IMG/VR virus record: IMGVR_UViG_3300032093_000289
Coordinates: 1-41,637 of that record
Strand: one strand, 5' to 3'
Source of the DNA: a virus
DNA: 41,637 nucleotides
Positions 29,713 through 37,473 of this stretch are shown here, one piece after another. The translations under genes were made by a program, and so were the position numbers. The notes below the pieces were generated by a model, which worked only from the letters and a program-made list of their open reading frames with translations, was not told the DNA's origin and made no database searches. The number at the start of each line of letters is the position of its first letter. Position 1 is the stretch's first letter.

Positions 29713-31860
29713 ATGGCAAACCTCCCTATCCCCGACGAGACAACCTGGATCAAGTACGCCAGCCAGACGGGCACCGGGCCGTTCAGCTTCTCGTTCTCGA
29801 TCTTCGCCAAGGCGGATCTTCGCGTTAAGGTCGGCTCCACCGAGCTCGAGCAGAGTGGGTTTACGCTCTCGGGCACGTTGATCGACAGCGGCTACGACGG
29901 CGGCTCGATCACGCTGATCACGGCGGCGGCGGCGCAGGACGTGCTGATCTGGCGCGAGGTTACGCCGGCCCGGACGACTGATTTCTCACCGGCGTCTACG
30001 GTGACGATCCTGGCCATCGACGCGGCTCTGGACCGCCTGACCGCGCACGAGCAGGATTCTCGCCGGGACATTCACCGGTCGTTCAAGGTTGCGCTGGGCG
30101 AGACCGGTCCCGAGCGGACATACGCCGCCTTCCTCGCTGATGCCGCCACCGCTGTCTCGGCTGACGCCGTAGCCCTGGTGACGGCGGAGGGTGTGACTCA
30201 GGTTGCGGCGGTTGGATCCGCCGGGACAACCAATGTCGCGTCGGTGAACACCGCCGGCACGACGCAGGTGGCGGCGGTGGCGGCGCAGGGGACTACCTCG
30301 ATCGACGCCGTGTCGACGCAGCAGGGCACCTCTGTCGCCGCCGTGACAACCGAGGGCGACACGCAGGTCGCGCGGGTCGCGGCGACGCCCGGCTCCGGCA
30401 TGTATGTGTCGAAGGCGGCCGGTGATGCGGCAGGGCTGGCGACCGACACGCACTTCATCGTTCCCGGGGCGCCGGGCTCGGGCTTCCTGGTCTACAAGGA
30501 CACCGGCGTCGGCACCTCCACGCTGGTCAACACCCTGACAGACCTGTCGTCGCTCTCCACCCTGGCCACAAAGTCCAGCGTTGAAGATCTGGACGAATGG
30601 GCCGCGCGGGACGACATGCGCCGCAAGATGCAGCGCCAGTGGGACGGGCGCCCGGAAGCGGCCATCGTGGTCTTCGCTCATTCGCAATCGCTGGGAAACT
30701 GGCGCTCGGGAACGGCGGTTTCCGGTACGCAACCGCTCAACTGTTTCATGCTGGTTGGCGGCGCCTATTGCAGTCAGATGGCGTTCTTCGCGACCAATGC
30801 CACCTACCCGATGCGCTACAGCGACGTTTCGTCCGTGGTGGCGTTCGCCGAACCGGCTGGTGGCCAAGGCCCCCTTGGCGGCATTGCCCACGCCCTGAGC
30901 GGCAAGTTCGCGCGGGTCTACCTCTGCTCGCCGGCCATCGGCGCGCGAACGCTGGCGGTGCTGACCCAGGACGGCATTGCGGCCAACGTGCAGGCGGCGC
31001 TCAACTACCTGTGCAAGCACGCCATCGACGCCGGGTATCGCCCGCGTGTCGTGATGCCGGTTTCGCAGGGCGAAGCCGACGCGACGGCCAACACCGGAGA
31101 GACCGCCTACTACGCGCTCGGGTCTGATGCCTATCAGCACGCGCAAATGCTGGCGGTGGATGCGATGGGGGTTCCGGGCGAGCCGGTCCCGCTGTTGTTT
31201 GGCCAGATGATGCAGAGGTCGAACACCGGCGACAAGGACCGGGAAATCATCATGGGCGTCAACCGGCTGGCCGATGATCTGCCCAACGCGATGCTCATCC
31301 CGAGCCATGACTTCGATTACGAAACCGACCGCGTTCACCCGTCAAGCACCGGTTATTTCCAGAAGGGCTATCGCTACGGCTGGTTCGCCAACGAGTTCTT
31401 CCACAACGGGCGTCTGGTTCAGTGGCCCAGGATCGCGCACGTCAAGCAGCTCACCTCGACCAGCTTCCGCGTCTACTGGTCGGATGAAATGGAGCAGCAC
31501 ACCACGACGGGGCCGACCTTCGTCATGGGCGAGAACCTGGACGCCAACTATCTGAAGGGCATCGGCTGGGATGACAACGGCACCCAGCGCGACGTGTCGG
31601 CGGTGACGGACTACGGCGCCTATTCGGACTTCACTGTCGCGACGATCACCGGGACCATCGACCAGCAATGGTGTCTGCACGGGATGCAGCGGACCACTTC
31701 CACGCTGACGGCCGGGCAGGATTACCACTCCGGCACGCTCTATCGGAAGACCACGCGCGCCGCCGGGCCGGAGATGTACGGCCAACCCCTGCAAGCCCTG
31801 TCCACCTACGATCACAGGCCGTGGGCGCGTATCGAGCGCGTCAGGCCGGAGGCCGCCTGA
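29713..31860 (+). CDS. Tail fibre/spike with SGNH carbohydrate-esterase domain
   Basis: 715 aa. The N-terminal ~140 residues are a T7 tail-fibre-type anchor (WIKYASQTGTGPFSFSFSIF, ending with RRDIHRSFKV). Residues ~155-235 are a repetitive stalk with recurring GTTxVAAV-like units. From ~315 there is an SGNH/sialate O-acetylesterase-like domain: HSQSLG with nucleophile Ser326, QGEAD near 452-456 and D539/H542 in DRVHPS. It should bind and deacetylate a host surface polysaccharide. A C-terminal beta region follows (~570-700). Confidence 0.82.
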   Translation: MANLPIPDETTWIKYASQTGTGPFSFSFSIFAKADLRVKVGSTELEQSGFTLSGTLIDSGYDGGSITLITAAAAQDVLIWREVTPARTTDFSPASTVTILAIDAALDRLTAHEQDSRRDIHRSFKVALGETGPERTYAAFLADAATAVSADAVALVTAEGVTQVAAVGSAGTTNVASVNTAGTTQVAAVAAQGTTSIDAVSTQQGTSVAAVTTEGDTQVARVAATPGSGMYVSKAAGDAAGLATDTHFIVPGAPGSGFLVYKDTGVGTSTLVNTLTDLSSLSTLATKSSVEDLDEWAARDDMRRKMQRQWDGRPEAAIVVFAHSQSLGNWRSGTAVSGTQPLNCFMLVGGAYCSQMAFFATNATYPMRYSDVSSVVAFAEPAGGQGPLGGIAHALSGKFARVYLCSPAIGARTLAVLTQDGIAANVQAALNYLCKHAIDAGYRPRVVMPVSQGEADATANTGETAYYALGSDAYQHAQMLAVDAMGVPGEPVPLLFGQMMQRSNTGDKDREIIMGVNRLADDLPNAMLIPSHDFDYETDRVHPSSTGYFQKGYRYGWFANEFFHNGRLVQWPRIAHVKQLTSTSFRVYWSDEMEQHTTTGPTFVMGENLDANYLKGIGWDDNGTQRDVSAVTDYGAYSDFTVATITGTIDQQWCLHGMQRTTSTLTAGQDYHSGTLYRKTTRAAGPEMYGQPLQALSTYDHRPWARIERVRPEAA

Positions 31861-32165
31861 TGACCCGAGAAGAAGCCACAGGGGCCGTTCACGGCCTCGC
31901 CTTCGCTGCTCTGGGTCGGGGGCTATCCCTTGCCGTGGTCTGCGAGACCATGCGCCGAAAAATCGACGCGCTGACCGCTGCCGACCGCAAGCCGGGGGAC
32001 GACGGGGACGCCGGCTTGTTCGGGGTCACGCTCGATGTGGAGCCCGACGCCGCGCTGGCCGATGAACTGGCGTTCTTCCTTGCTGATGCCGACGCCCTGG
32101 CACTGGCCGCCGCTCGCGGAACCCTTGTCGAGATTTCCAGCCCGCTTAGGAGGCCGCAGGCATGA
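31860..32165 (+). CDS. Small protein after tail fibre, unknown
   Basis: 101 aa, TGATG-coupled to the fibre gene and overlapping the next. Helical, acidic (ALADELAFFLADADALALA). Could be a fibre chaperone by position only; family not recognised. Confidence 0.6.
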   Translation: MTREEATGAVHGLAFAALGRGLSLAVVCETMRRKIDALTAADRKPGDDGDAGLFGVTLDVEPDAALADELAFFLADADALALAAARGTLVEISSPLRRPQA

Positions 32166-32926
32166 CGACCTACGCCCACGACCTGACGCTGAACGATATC
32201 CCCGGCCTCGTCACTCGCCACTACGTCTTCCAGAACGACCCGCGCTTCTATGACGACGTGACCGGCGATTTCATTGACCAGTCGCCCCTGTCCACCGGCG
32301 AGCGCAAGCGCAACTGCCGGACGGCCAGTGGAACGCCGACGTGGACCACGTTGGCCGGCAAGGGCGTGCCGGGAATCACGCTGGACCGGACGTGGAAGGG
32401 CTCGATCCTCAACCCGATCCCGTTCGAGGGCGCGATCATCGCCGAGTTCGAGATCTACACGCCCTCGGGCACGGTGACGATCTATCCGTTGATCGCAGAC
32501 GTCGCCGCCAACGCAAACAACGTCTTCAACTGGCGGATTCAGAAGTCTTCCGGCAACGTGAAGATGCTCATCAACAATGCGAGCTACGCGACAAACGACT
32601 TCGGCAACAACACCATTGCGCAGTCTGACCCGGCCATAGCCCTGGGCGGCTGCGATCAGGTCAACAACGTCGCTTACCGCAGCCTCGATGGCTCGACCAT
32701 CACCACGACGGCGGCCTCTGCCGTCACCACGTCCGGCTGGCCGTGCGCGCCCAGCGGGGACCTGCTGTGGCGACTTGGGGACGTCAACAACGACTCCTCC
32801 AACACTGCCCAGGCCGACTACATCAAGCTGCACCGTCTGATGTTCTTGAAGGGCCGGCCGACCACGGCGAAGGACCTGGCCAAGCTGGCGGCGTTCTTCA
32901 CCTCGCGCATCGCGGCGCTGGGTTAA
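32162..32926 (+). CDS. Probable virion/tail-associated beta-sandwich protein
   Basis: 254 aa, ATGA-coupled. Beta-rich with alternating patterns (AEFEIYTPSGTVTIYPLIAD, then VKMLINNASYATND) and the C-terminal DYIKLHRLMFLKGRPTTAKD, resembling concanavalin/LamG-like jelly-roll domains used for carbohydrate binding. Last late gene before the lysogeny module. Its stop is inside the 17-bp repeat at 32925. Confidence 0.58.
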   Translation: MTTYAHDLTLNDIPGLVTRHYVFQNDPRFYDDVTGDFIDQSPLSTGERKRNCRTASGTPTWTTLAGKGVPGITLDRTWKGSILNPIPFEGAIIAEFEIYTPSGTVTIYPLIADVAANANNVFNWRIQKSSGNVKMLINNASYATNDFGNNTIAQSDPAIALGGCDQVNNVAYRSLDGSTITTTAASAVTTSGWPCAPSGDLLWRLGDVNNDSSNTAQADYIKLHRLMFLKGRPTTAKDLAKLAAFFTSRIAALG

Positions 32927-32941
32927 GCCGTCAGACTCGGG
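32925..32941 (+). repeat. 17-bp GANTC repeat, copy near 32.9 kb
   Basis: AAGCCGTCAGACTCGGG, identical to 8278-8294. At the end of the late operon, it contains part of the TAA stop. Confidence 0.75.
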
Positions 32942-33061
32942 CGCCGGCGTAAGGGGTTGCGGGTGGCCTCGCGAGGGGGCAAAGTCAGCGCGACGTCAAG
33001 GAAATCAAGGCCTTACCTCCACTTCCCTGGCGGTTGCCCGCGTGCGATTTCCGTTGCTGTA

Positions 33062-33256
33062 TCACGGTTTCCGGGCGGCCGTCAGACTCTCGTCTGACCG
33101 GCCGTCAGACTCGCGCTCCCGGTTCGTTCTCATGGAGCGCCTAAATTCCCGAAGCTCGGCCATGTCCCTGATCAACCAAACGGCCAAGGATGCGAGCGCG
33201 GCCAACCAGAACACCGCCGAGCCGGCCACGACATAGGCCTCTGAGGCGCTCATCAT
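33062..33256 (-). CDS. Small membrane protein coupled to integrase
   Basis: 64 aa, ATG 33256 overlapping the integrase TGA by one base (TGATG). One transmembrane span (AYVVAGSAVFWLAALASLAV) followed by a very basic, Arg-rich C-terminal tail (ELREFRRSMRTNRERESDGR). The 3' part of the gene carries the GTCAGAC repeat cluster. Function unknown; a superinfection or lysogenic-conversion role is possible (inference). Confidence 0.55.
   Translation of the reverse strand: MMSASEAYVVAGSAVFWLAALASLAVWLIRDMAELREFRRSMRTNRERESDGRSDESLTAARKP
33077..33112. repeat. GTCAGAC cluster next to integrase, candidate att/arm sites
   Basis: GGCCGTCAGACTC occurs at 33077-33089 and 33100-33112 (23-base period), with an inverted GTCTGAC at 33092-33098 between them. 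The core is shared with 8281-8291 and 32928-32938. Its place just past the integrase gene fits integrase-arm or excision sites; GANTC-dependent regulation is the alternative. Confidence 0.5.
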
Positions 33257-34413
33257 CACGCGATCCCCCTCTTGGCCTGCGCGTTGGCGGCAACTTGCCC
33301 GTCGCGCGGCAGGTACAGCGACAGGATCGAGACGATGGACGCCAGGGCGTGCCCGGTGACGGACGCGATCTCCGAGGGCGTGCAGCCGGCGCGGGCCAAC
33401 TGGACGACGCAGGAGTGGCGCAGGCAGCGGAGCAGCAGGTGCTTGCCGTCGACCGCCTTCCGCACCTTGCCGAACGCCTTACCCAGCCGCTCCTCCGAGT
33501 AGGGCTTGCCCGTCGCCTCGTCGCGGAACAGGAACAACTCACCCTTGCCGGCCTCGGCCAGCAGTTCGCGCAGCGCCGCGCTGACGCGGATCGTCACGCT
33601 CGAGCCGGTCTTCGACTGCCGGAACGAGAAGGTGCCCGTGGCCGCGTCGTACTCGGCGCCGGGGCGCATGGCGCGCACGTCCGTCAGGCGCTGGCCGATC
33701 TCCCACTCGAGCAGGATCACCAGCGCCAGGCTCTTGCGCCCGTGCTCGCGGCAGGCCTTGACGTAGAAGTCCACGTCCTCCTGCTCCCATATCGTGACCA
33801 GCGACTCCGAACCCTTGATGCGGATGCCGTCGCAGGGGTTGTCCTGCCGCCAGCCGGCCGCGACCGCTTGATCCATGATCAGGCGCAGCGTCTTCTTCAG
33901 GTGCTGCTTGGTCGCCTGCTGGCCGGGGAACTGGCCGAGCAGATCCTCCACGTCCGAGCGCGTGATCGTCGTGGGGTCCGGGTCGTTCGTGACCTCCGAC
34001 CAGCGCAGGGTGTGGTTGATGTAGGTCTTGTAGTGGGCGACCGACTTGGGCCGCAGGTCGGCGTAGGCGCTCGACTGCTGCCAGAGCCGGATCAGCTTGG
34101 TCAGGGTCCGCTTGTTGGCCGACTCCTCGACCGCGCGCCCGTCGCGTTGACGGATCAGCTTGACGTACAGGTCGGCGGCGTCGCGCTGGATGGCGGCGAT
34201 CTCGTGCCCGTCGTCTAGGTCGCCGCGGCGCCGCGAGTCACTCAGGGGGAGCGGAATGGCCGGCGACCAGCCGGAGGGGCGGAGGCGGGGCGGCACCTCG
34301 AACAGCACGCGGAACGTCCCGTCCGCTCGGGGGCGCACGGTGACATACTTTCCGAGCTCGAGCTTGACGGAAGGCATCCGGGTCGATCTTCCATTGGCTG
34401 GTGGCCGGTTCAT
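33256..34413 (-). CDS. int: Tyrosine recombinase / phage integrase
   Basis: 385 aa from ATG 34413, with GGAGGAA upstream; ATG 34377 is an alternative. A core-binding domain (ADLRPKSVAHYKTYINHTLR) precedes the catalytic domain: Arg in EIGQRLTDVRAM, box RCLRHSCVVQLARAG (the first position of HxxR is Arg, not His), ASVTGH, and Tyr in SILSLYLPRDG. Integrates and excises the prophage. Its 5' end overlaps the HTH gene by 176 bases. Confidence 0.92.
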   Translation of the reverse strand: MNRPPANGRSTRMPSVKLELGKYVTVRPRADGTFRVLFEVPPRLRPSGWSPAIPLPLSDSRRRGDLDDGHEIAAIQRDAADLYVKLIRQRDGRAVEESANKRTLTKLIRLWQQSSAYADLRPKSVAHYKTYINHTLRWSEVTNDPDPTTITRSDVEDLLGQFPGQQATKQHLKKTLRLIMDQAVAAGWRQDNPCDGIRIKGSESLVTIWEQEDVDFYVKACREHGRKSLALVILLEWEIGQRLTDVRAMRPGAEYDAATGTFSFRQSKTGSSVTIRVSAALRELLAEAGKGELFLFRDEATGKPYSEERLGKAFGKVRKAVDGKHLLLRCLRHSCVVQLARAGCTPSEIASVTGHALASIVSILSLYLPRDGQVAANAQAKRGIA

Positions 34414-34594
34414 CATGCTTCCTCCCCAGGGCTTTGAGAACCTCGTCTCGGTCAAACAGGCTTTGGCGTCCGCGATCGACGCGGGCAGGCATCCGGCCGG
34501 CCGCGATGCGCCGGCGAAGCGTCTCCTCGCCAAACCCGGCCAGGTCGCAGACCTGTCGGGTTGTCAGTCGCATCGGCAGGTCGCCCCTGCTCAT
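34238..34594 (-). CDS. Excisionase/AlpA-like helix-turn-helix protein
   Basis: 118 codons from 34594 (AGGGG before ATG). The first ~50 residues are a MerR/AlpA-type winged helix (MRLTTRQVCDLAGFGEETLR, then GRMPARVDRGRQSLFDRDEV). Such small proteins direct excision or regulate integrase. After about residue 60 the frame runs on top of the integrase N-terminus and looks non-native (PPSGRDVPRAVRGAAPPPPL), so the functional product may be shorter, or join int by a frameshift. Confidence 0.65.
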   Translation of the reverse strand: MSRGDLPMRLTTRQVCDLAGFGEETLRRRIAAGRMPARVDRGRQSLFDRDEVLKALGRKHDEPATSQWKIDPDAFRQARARKVCHRAPPSGRDVPRAVRGAAPPPPLRLVAGHSAPPE

Positions 34595-34597
34595 CCC

Positions 34598-34972
34598 CTA
34601 CCCCTTGTCTGAGAGGGCTTGGCGGGTGGCTTCAAGGCCACGGCTGTTATCCGTCATCCATTCGAGATCGGAGAGCGCGACGCCTCGGTTAAGCGCCTCG
34701 TTCATCTGGGCTGGCGAAAGGTCAGTAGCCCGCAGGTTGTGCGTCGTCGTCAGGTCGTGATCGGCGACTTTCAGCGCCCTCTCTAGTTCCTCTATGCGAG
34801 AGGCGAGGCGGGTGATCTCGGCTGCGGCTTCCGGGCCATCCGGGTTGATCAGGTGAGCCTCGGCGCCATAGTCGTCCGCGTCGCAAGGAAGGCTGATCGC
34901 GCCGTAAGGCTCGTGCCAGTCCTCGCGGGTGTGTCGCTCACGGACCAGTCTCTCAACCAGTGTCTTGGTCAT
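34598..34972 (-). CDS. Ea-type small early phage protein, unknown
   Basis: 124 aa. A coiled-coil centre (EAAAEITRLASRIEELERAL) and a C-terminal helical part (LSPAQMNEALNRGVALSDLE). Resembles accessory proteins of lambdoid-type leftward operons only in organisation. Close spacing to genes on both sides. Confidence 0.6.
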   Translation of the reverse strand: MTKTLVERLVRERHTREDWHEPYGAISLPCDADDYGAEAHLINPDGPEAAAEITRLASRIEELERALKVADHDLTTTHNLRATDLSPAQMNEALNRGVALSDLEWMTDNSRGLEATRQALSDKG

Positions 34973-35424
34973 TGGTCGGTTTCCTTGTTCGTCCCGGAGT
35001 TGCCTGCGTGTGGCCCTTCATGGGCGCCAGGGTGAGGGGGGCGAGCGATCCAGAGTTGCGTCATCGGCGAAAGGTGAGGAGCCATCTCGACGCACTTCGC
35101 CAGACCACGCCTCCAAAGTGCTAAAGCTGTAGAATACTGATTGCAGACTTCGATCAGCGCGCTTGGGCCGTCGGCCAAGCGAAAGATAGCGAGCGCAGAC
35201 TCCTGATCTATGCTAAGGGGCCTCCCGGTGAGGGGCTGGAAGGTAAACACGTCCGGCCCCGGCATGGGCCTCAGCCTCGCGCACTGACCCATGCCGACAC
35301 AGGGGCGACACCAGACGTGCGCCGGATCGTTGCCGACTGCGCACTGCAGCTTGACGCCGCCCTCTGTGGCGCGCCCATGAAGCGCGCCCGCTGGGCTACT
35401 CCGGGATGCCTTCTGATCTTCCAT
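34969..35424 (-). CDS. Phage protein with CxxC pair, unknown
   Basis: 151 aa. Contains VWCRPCVGMGQCARLRPMPG, a possible metal-binding or redox Cys cluster, and a helical part (QESALAIFRLADGPSALIE). The ends are Pro/His-rich. Adjacent to the DUF551-like gene. Not recognised. Confidence 0.55.
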   Translation of the reverse strand: MEDQKASRSSPAGALHGRATEGGVKLQCAVGNDPAHVWCRPCVGMGQCARLRPMPGPDVFTFQPLTGRPLSIDQESALAIFRLADGPSALIEVCNQYSTALALWRRGLAKCVEMAPHLSPMTQLWIARPPHPGAHEGPHAGNSGTNKETDQ

Positions 35425-35898
35425 CTACCCCTCCACCGTAGAGGCTGGGGCGTCGGGCAGGGGTATCCAGTGGGTGGGTTCGCCAATCTGGTCGCCGACA
35501 AAGCCCCGCGTCAGGGACCACCGGCATACGGCGTAGTCTCCGGGGTGAACGCCTTGGCGTTCAAATCCCAAAAACGGGCTCCCGTCCTTCGGAGCCGTCT
35601 CGATAGGTTGCCACCCAGCCGGAACCCCGCCACCTCCGAGAAGGGAGAGGATGGCGTCGGCGGCTACACCTTCACGAATAGCAACTTGAACAGCGTCAGC
35701 GTGCGGGTTGCGACTGGCCCAATACATCGCCTCGAAAACGATCCTCGCCACCCCCTCCCTATCGGGGACCACTGAGGGGCGGGTGTTCCAGGCTGTGAGG
35801 GCTTCGGCGAACGCACTGACGTCGGCGATGTAGGCTCCGTTGCGGCCCCGCCGCGTGTTTCGCTCGATGAACGCAACCAGCTTCTCTGTCTCTGTCAC
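35425..35898 (-). CDS. DUF551-like phage protein
   Basis: 157 aa. C-terminal ~60 residues carry the DUF551-type pattern: GWQPIETAPKDGSPFLGFER followed by PTHWIPLPDAP. The N-terminal half is helical (MTETEKLVAFIERNTRRGRN). Such domains are widespread in phage accessory operons with unknown role. The stop abuts the next gene. Confidence 0.68.
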   Translation of the reverse strand: MTETEKLVAFIERNTRRGRNGAYIADVSAFAEALTAWNTRPSVVPDREGVARIVFEAMYWASRNPHADAVQVAIREGVAADAILSLLGGGGVPAGWQPIETAPKDGSPFLGFERQGVHPGDYAVCRWSLTRGFVGDQIGEPTHWIPLPDAPASTVEG

Positions 35899-36154
35899 GG
35901 TGTGGGGTCCTTGGTGATGGCGGCGCGGAGGGCTTCTGTTATCCGCGCGGTGCTTTGATCGCTGTCACTGTCGTGCGAGACGGCCACAAGGCCTCGCTCG
36001 ATGGCGAGATTGAACGTGTCGGTCGGGGCGAAGTCGTCGCAGAAAACATTGAGCGGATTGCCCGGATAGTCGCTGGCGTCCACTACGCCTCCGGCCGCAT
36101 CGAAATTCGAAGGAGCCGGCGGACCCTCTCTCTTGCCTCTAGTTCCTTGGTCAT
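35895..36154 (-). pseudogene. Small early gene apparently split by a frameshift
   Basis: A good start (ATG 36154, AAGGAAG five to six bases upstream) opens MTKELEARERVRRLLRISMR but meets TAG at 36083-36085. The adjacent frame continues as VVDASDYPGNPLNVFCDDFA to a stop at 35895, and reads like one natural ~85-aa protein when the two are joined. So there is a one-base indel, a sequencing error or a programmed shift near 36083-36100. The same second frame is open upstream to a GTG at 36206, but that start lies in the operator region and its product is implausible. Confidence 0.5.
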
Positions 36155-36189
36155 GGCGTCTTCCTTGCCGTCCTCCCAATAGGCGGCAA

Positions 36190-36245
36190 AGGTGACATAC
36201 CGTCACACTATGTCAAGAGCGAAGCGTCACGCTGTGTCACAACGT
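36190..36245. promoter_or_regulatory. Operator-like cluster for the leftward lysogeny operon
   Basis: GGTGACATA (36191-36199), CGTCACACT (36201-36209), ATGTCA (36210-36215), GCGTCAC (near 36225) and TGTGTCAC (36233-36240). The same TCACAC/TGTGTCA elements occur at 7007-7027 before the other leftward operon. Confidence 0.5.
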
Positions 36246-36253
36246 GCTTTTGC

Positions 36254-36343
36254 CTACAGCCAGGCCATGGGGGCGAGAATCATGAGCAGCAGAAGCAGGG
36301 CGATCCCGCGGTAGATCCACATGCGGCGCTGAAACGGGGTCAT
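36254..36343 (-). CDS. 29-residue membrane peptide coupled to the repressor
   Basis: Starts MTPFQRRMWIYRGIAL: basic N-terminus and a single hydrophobic span (IALLLLLMILAPMAWL). Its ATG overlaps the repressor TGA (ATGA), so it is made along with the repressor in a lysogen. Function unknown. Confidence 0.5.
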   Translation of the reverse strand: MTPFQRRMWIYRGIALLLLLMILAPMAWL

Positions 36344-36669
36344 TCGCCGGCCGCCTTGCCGCCGATCAGGACGCGCAGCAGTTGGACGGCCTGCTTGCGT
36401 TGCGGCGCCGACAGGCCGTCGTAGATCGACCATAGCCCGTCCGGGTCGGTCGGGTTGCGCATGATCAGGTCAGCCGGCGAGCAGCGTAGTTCCTCTGCCG
36501 CGCGCTCAAGGAACGGCTGGTCATACCGCCGGCGACCCGTCTCGATCATGGAAATGTACGATCGTTCGAGCCCGATGCGCTCGCTGAATTGCTCCTGGGT
36601 CAGCCCGCGGTGCTTGCGCCACTCCCTGATGAAGTGTCGCGGGCGCTCCGGCTTCAGCCTGTTGGTCAT
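36340..36669 (-). CDS. CI-like prophage repressor (XRE family)
   Basis: 109 aa from ATG 36669. A clear Cro/CI-type helix-turn-helix (FIREWRKHRGLTQEQFSERI, then GLERSYISMIETGRR) occupies the first ~65 residues; a short helical C-terminal part (SAPQRKQAVQLLRVLIGG) may dimerise. No LexA-like autoprotease domain, so induction must differ from lambda CI. Divergent from the Cro-like gene across a 130-base operator region, the standard immunity layout. Confidence 0.82.
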   Translation of the reverse strand: MTNRLKPERPRHFIREWRKHRGLTQEQFSERIGLERSYISMIETGRRRYDQPFLERAAEELRCSPADLIMRNPTDPDGLWSIYDGLSAPQRKQAVQLLRVLIGGKAAGE

Positions 36670-36799
36670 GGTCAGGTCCCCCCTTGAGAGCCTACCACGA
36701 CACGACGCCACAGTGTGTGACTGATTGCCACAAGATACCCCCTTGACGCGAATGTGGCACATGGTCACTCTGACCATCAGACACATCCAAGGGGCGGCG
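36670..36799. promoter_or_regulatory. Immunity operator/promoter region
   Basis: Contains TTGACG (36743-36748), a perfect inverted repeat ATGGTCA-CTC-TGACCAT (36761-36777) and TGCCACA (36726-36732) facing TGTGGCA (36753-36759). These lie between divergent repressor and Cro-like genes. Confidence 0.65.
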
Positions 36800-36991
36800 A
36801 TGAAGCTTCAACAATACATGACCGACAAGGGCATCAAGGACAAGGCGGCGGCTGCCGAGCTTGGCATTGACCGGCCGTATGTCTCGACGATTCGCCGCGG
36901 CCTGCGCGAGCCGTCCCTGCGGCTGGCCTGCCACATCGAGAAGTGGTCCGGCGGCCTTGTGACGCCGCGCGAACTGCTGACGGCGGACTGA
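36800..36991 (+). CDS. Cro-like regulator
   Basis: 63 aa from ATG 36800 with AAGGGG upstream. Helix-turn-helix AAAAELGIDRPYVSTIRRGL, then LACHIEKWSGGLVTPRELL, typical of Cro/YdaS-type anti-repressors. First gene of the rightward early operon; expected to shut off the CI-like repressor promoter at 36670-36799. Confidence 0.78.
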   Translation: MKLQQYMTDKGIKDKAAAAELGIDRPYVSTIRRGLREPSLRLACHIEKWSGGLVTPRELLTAD

Positions 36992-36995
36992 TCAC

Positions 36996-37472
36996 ATGGT
37001 CCGGGGGGCGGCTCAGAGGACGGCAGGCAAGCGGGAAACCGACTTCCAGGCGCTGCATGTGCCCGTGCCGCCGTCCGTCAATTCGCTCTACCGGAACCTG
37101 CCGGGGCGCGGGCGGGTGAAGACCAAGGACTACAGCGCGTGGTTCGCCAACGCCCGCAACGCGGTCCGGCTGCAAAAGCCCGGAGTCGTGCGCGGCGCTG
37201 TCGTGATCGTCCTGTGCGTCGATCGTCAGGGCGTCGGCTCCGATCTGGATAACCGCGTCAAGGCGCTGTTCGACCTGATCGTGAAGATCGGCGTGATCGA
37301 GGACGACTCCAAGGTTCTGGCCTTCTGCACAGCCTGGGCCCCGAAAACACCCGAGAACATCGTCCGCCTCGCCATCATGCGGGCCTGCGACTTCTCCGTG
37401 AAATACCGGCTGCACGCTGACGGCGCGAGCGGCGGCTGGTTCCTTGACGCGCCGAACGAAGGGGAAGGCTGA
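36996..37472 (+). CDS. RusA-family Holliday junction resolvase
   Basis: 158 aa. RusA pattern: VPVPPSVNSLYRNLPGRGRV at the N-terminus, then SDLDNRVKALFDLI and GVIEDDSKV with the catalytic Asp residues. Dimeric endonuclease that resolves branched recombination or replication intermediates before packaging. Overlap-free, four bases after the Cro-like gene. Confidence 0.85.
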   Translation: MVRGAAQRTAGKRETDFQALHVPVPPSVNSLYRNLPGRGRVKTKDYSAWFANARNAVRLQKPGVVRGAVVIVLCVDRQGVGSDLDNRVKALFDLIVKIGVIEDDSKVLAFCTAWAPKTPENIVRLAIMRACDFSVKYRLHADGASGGWFLDAPNEGEG

Positions 37473-37473
37473 C

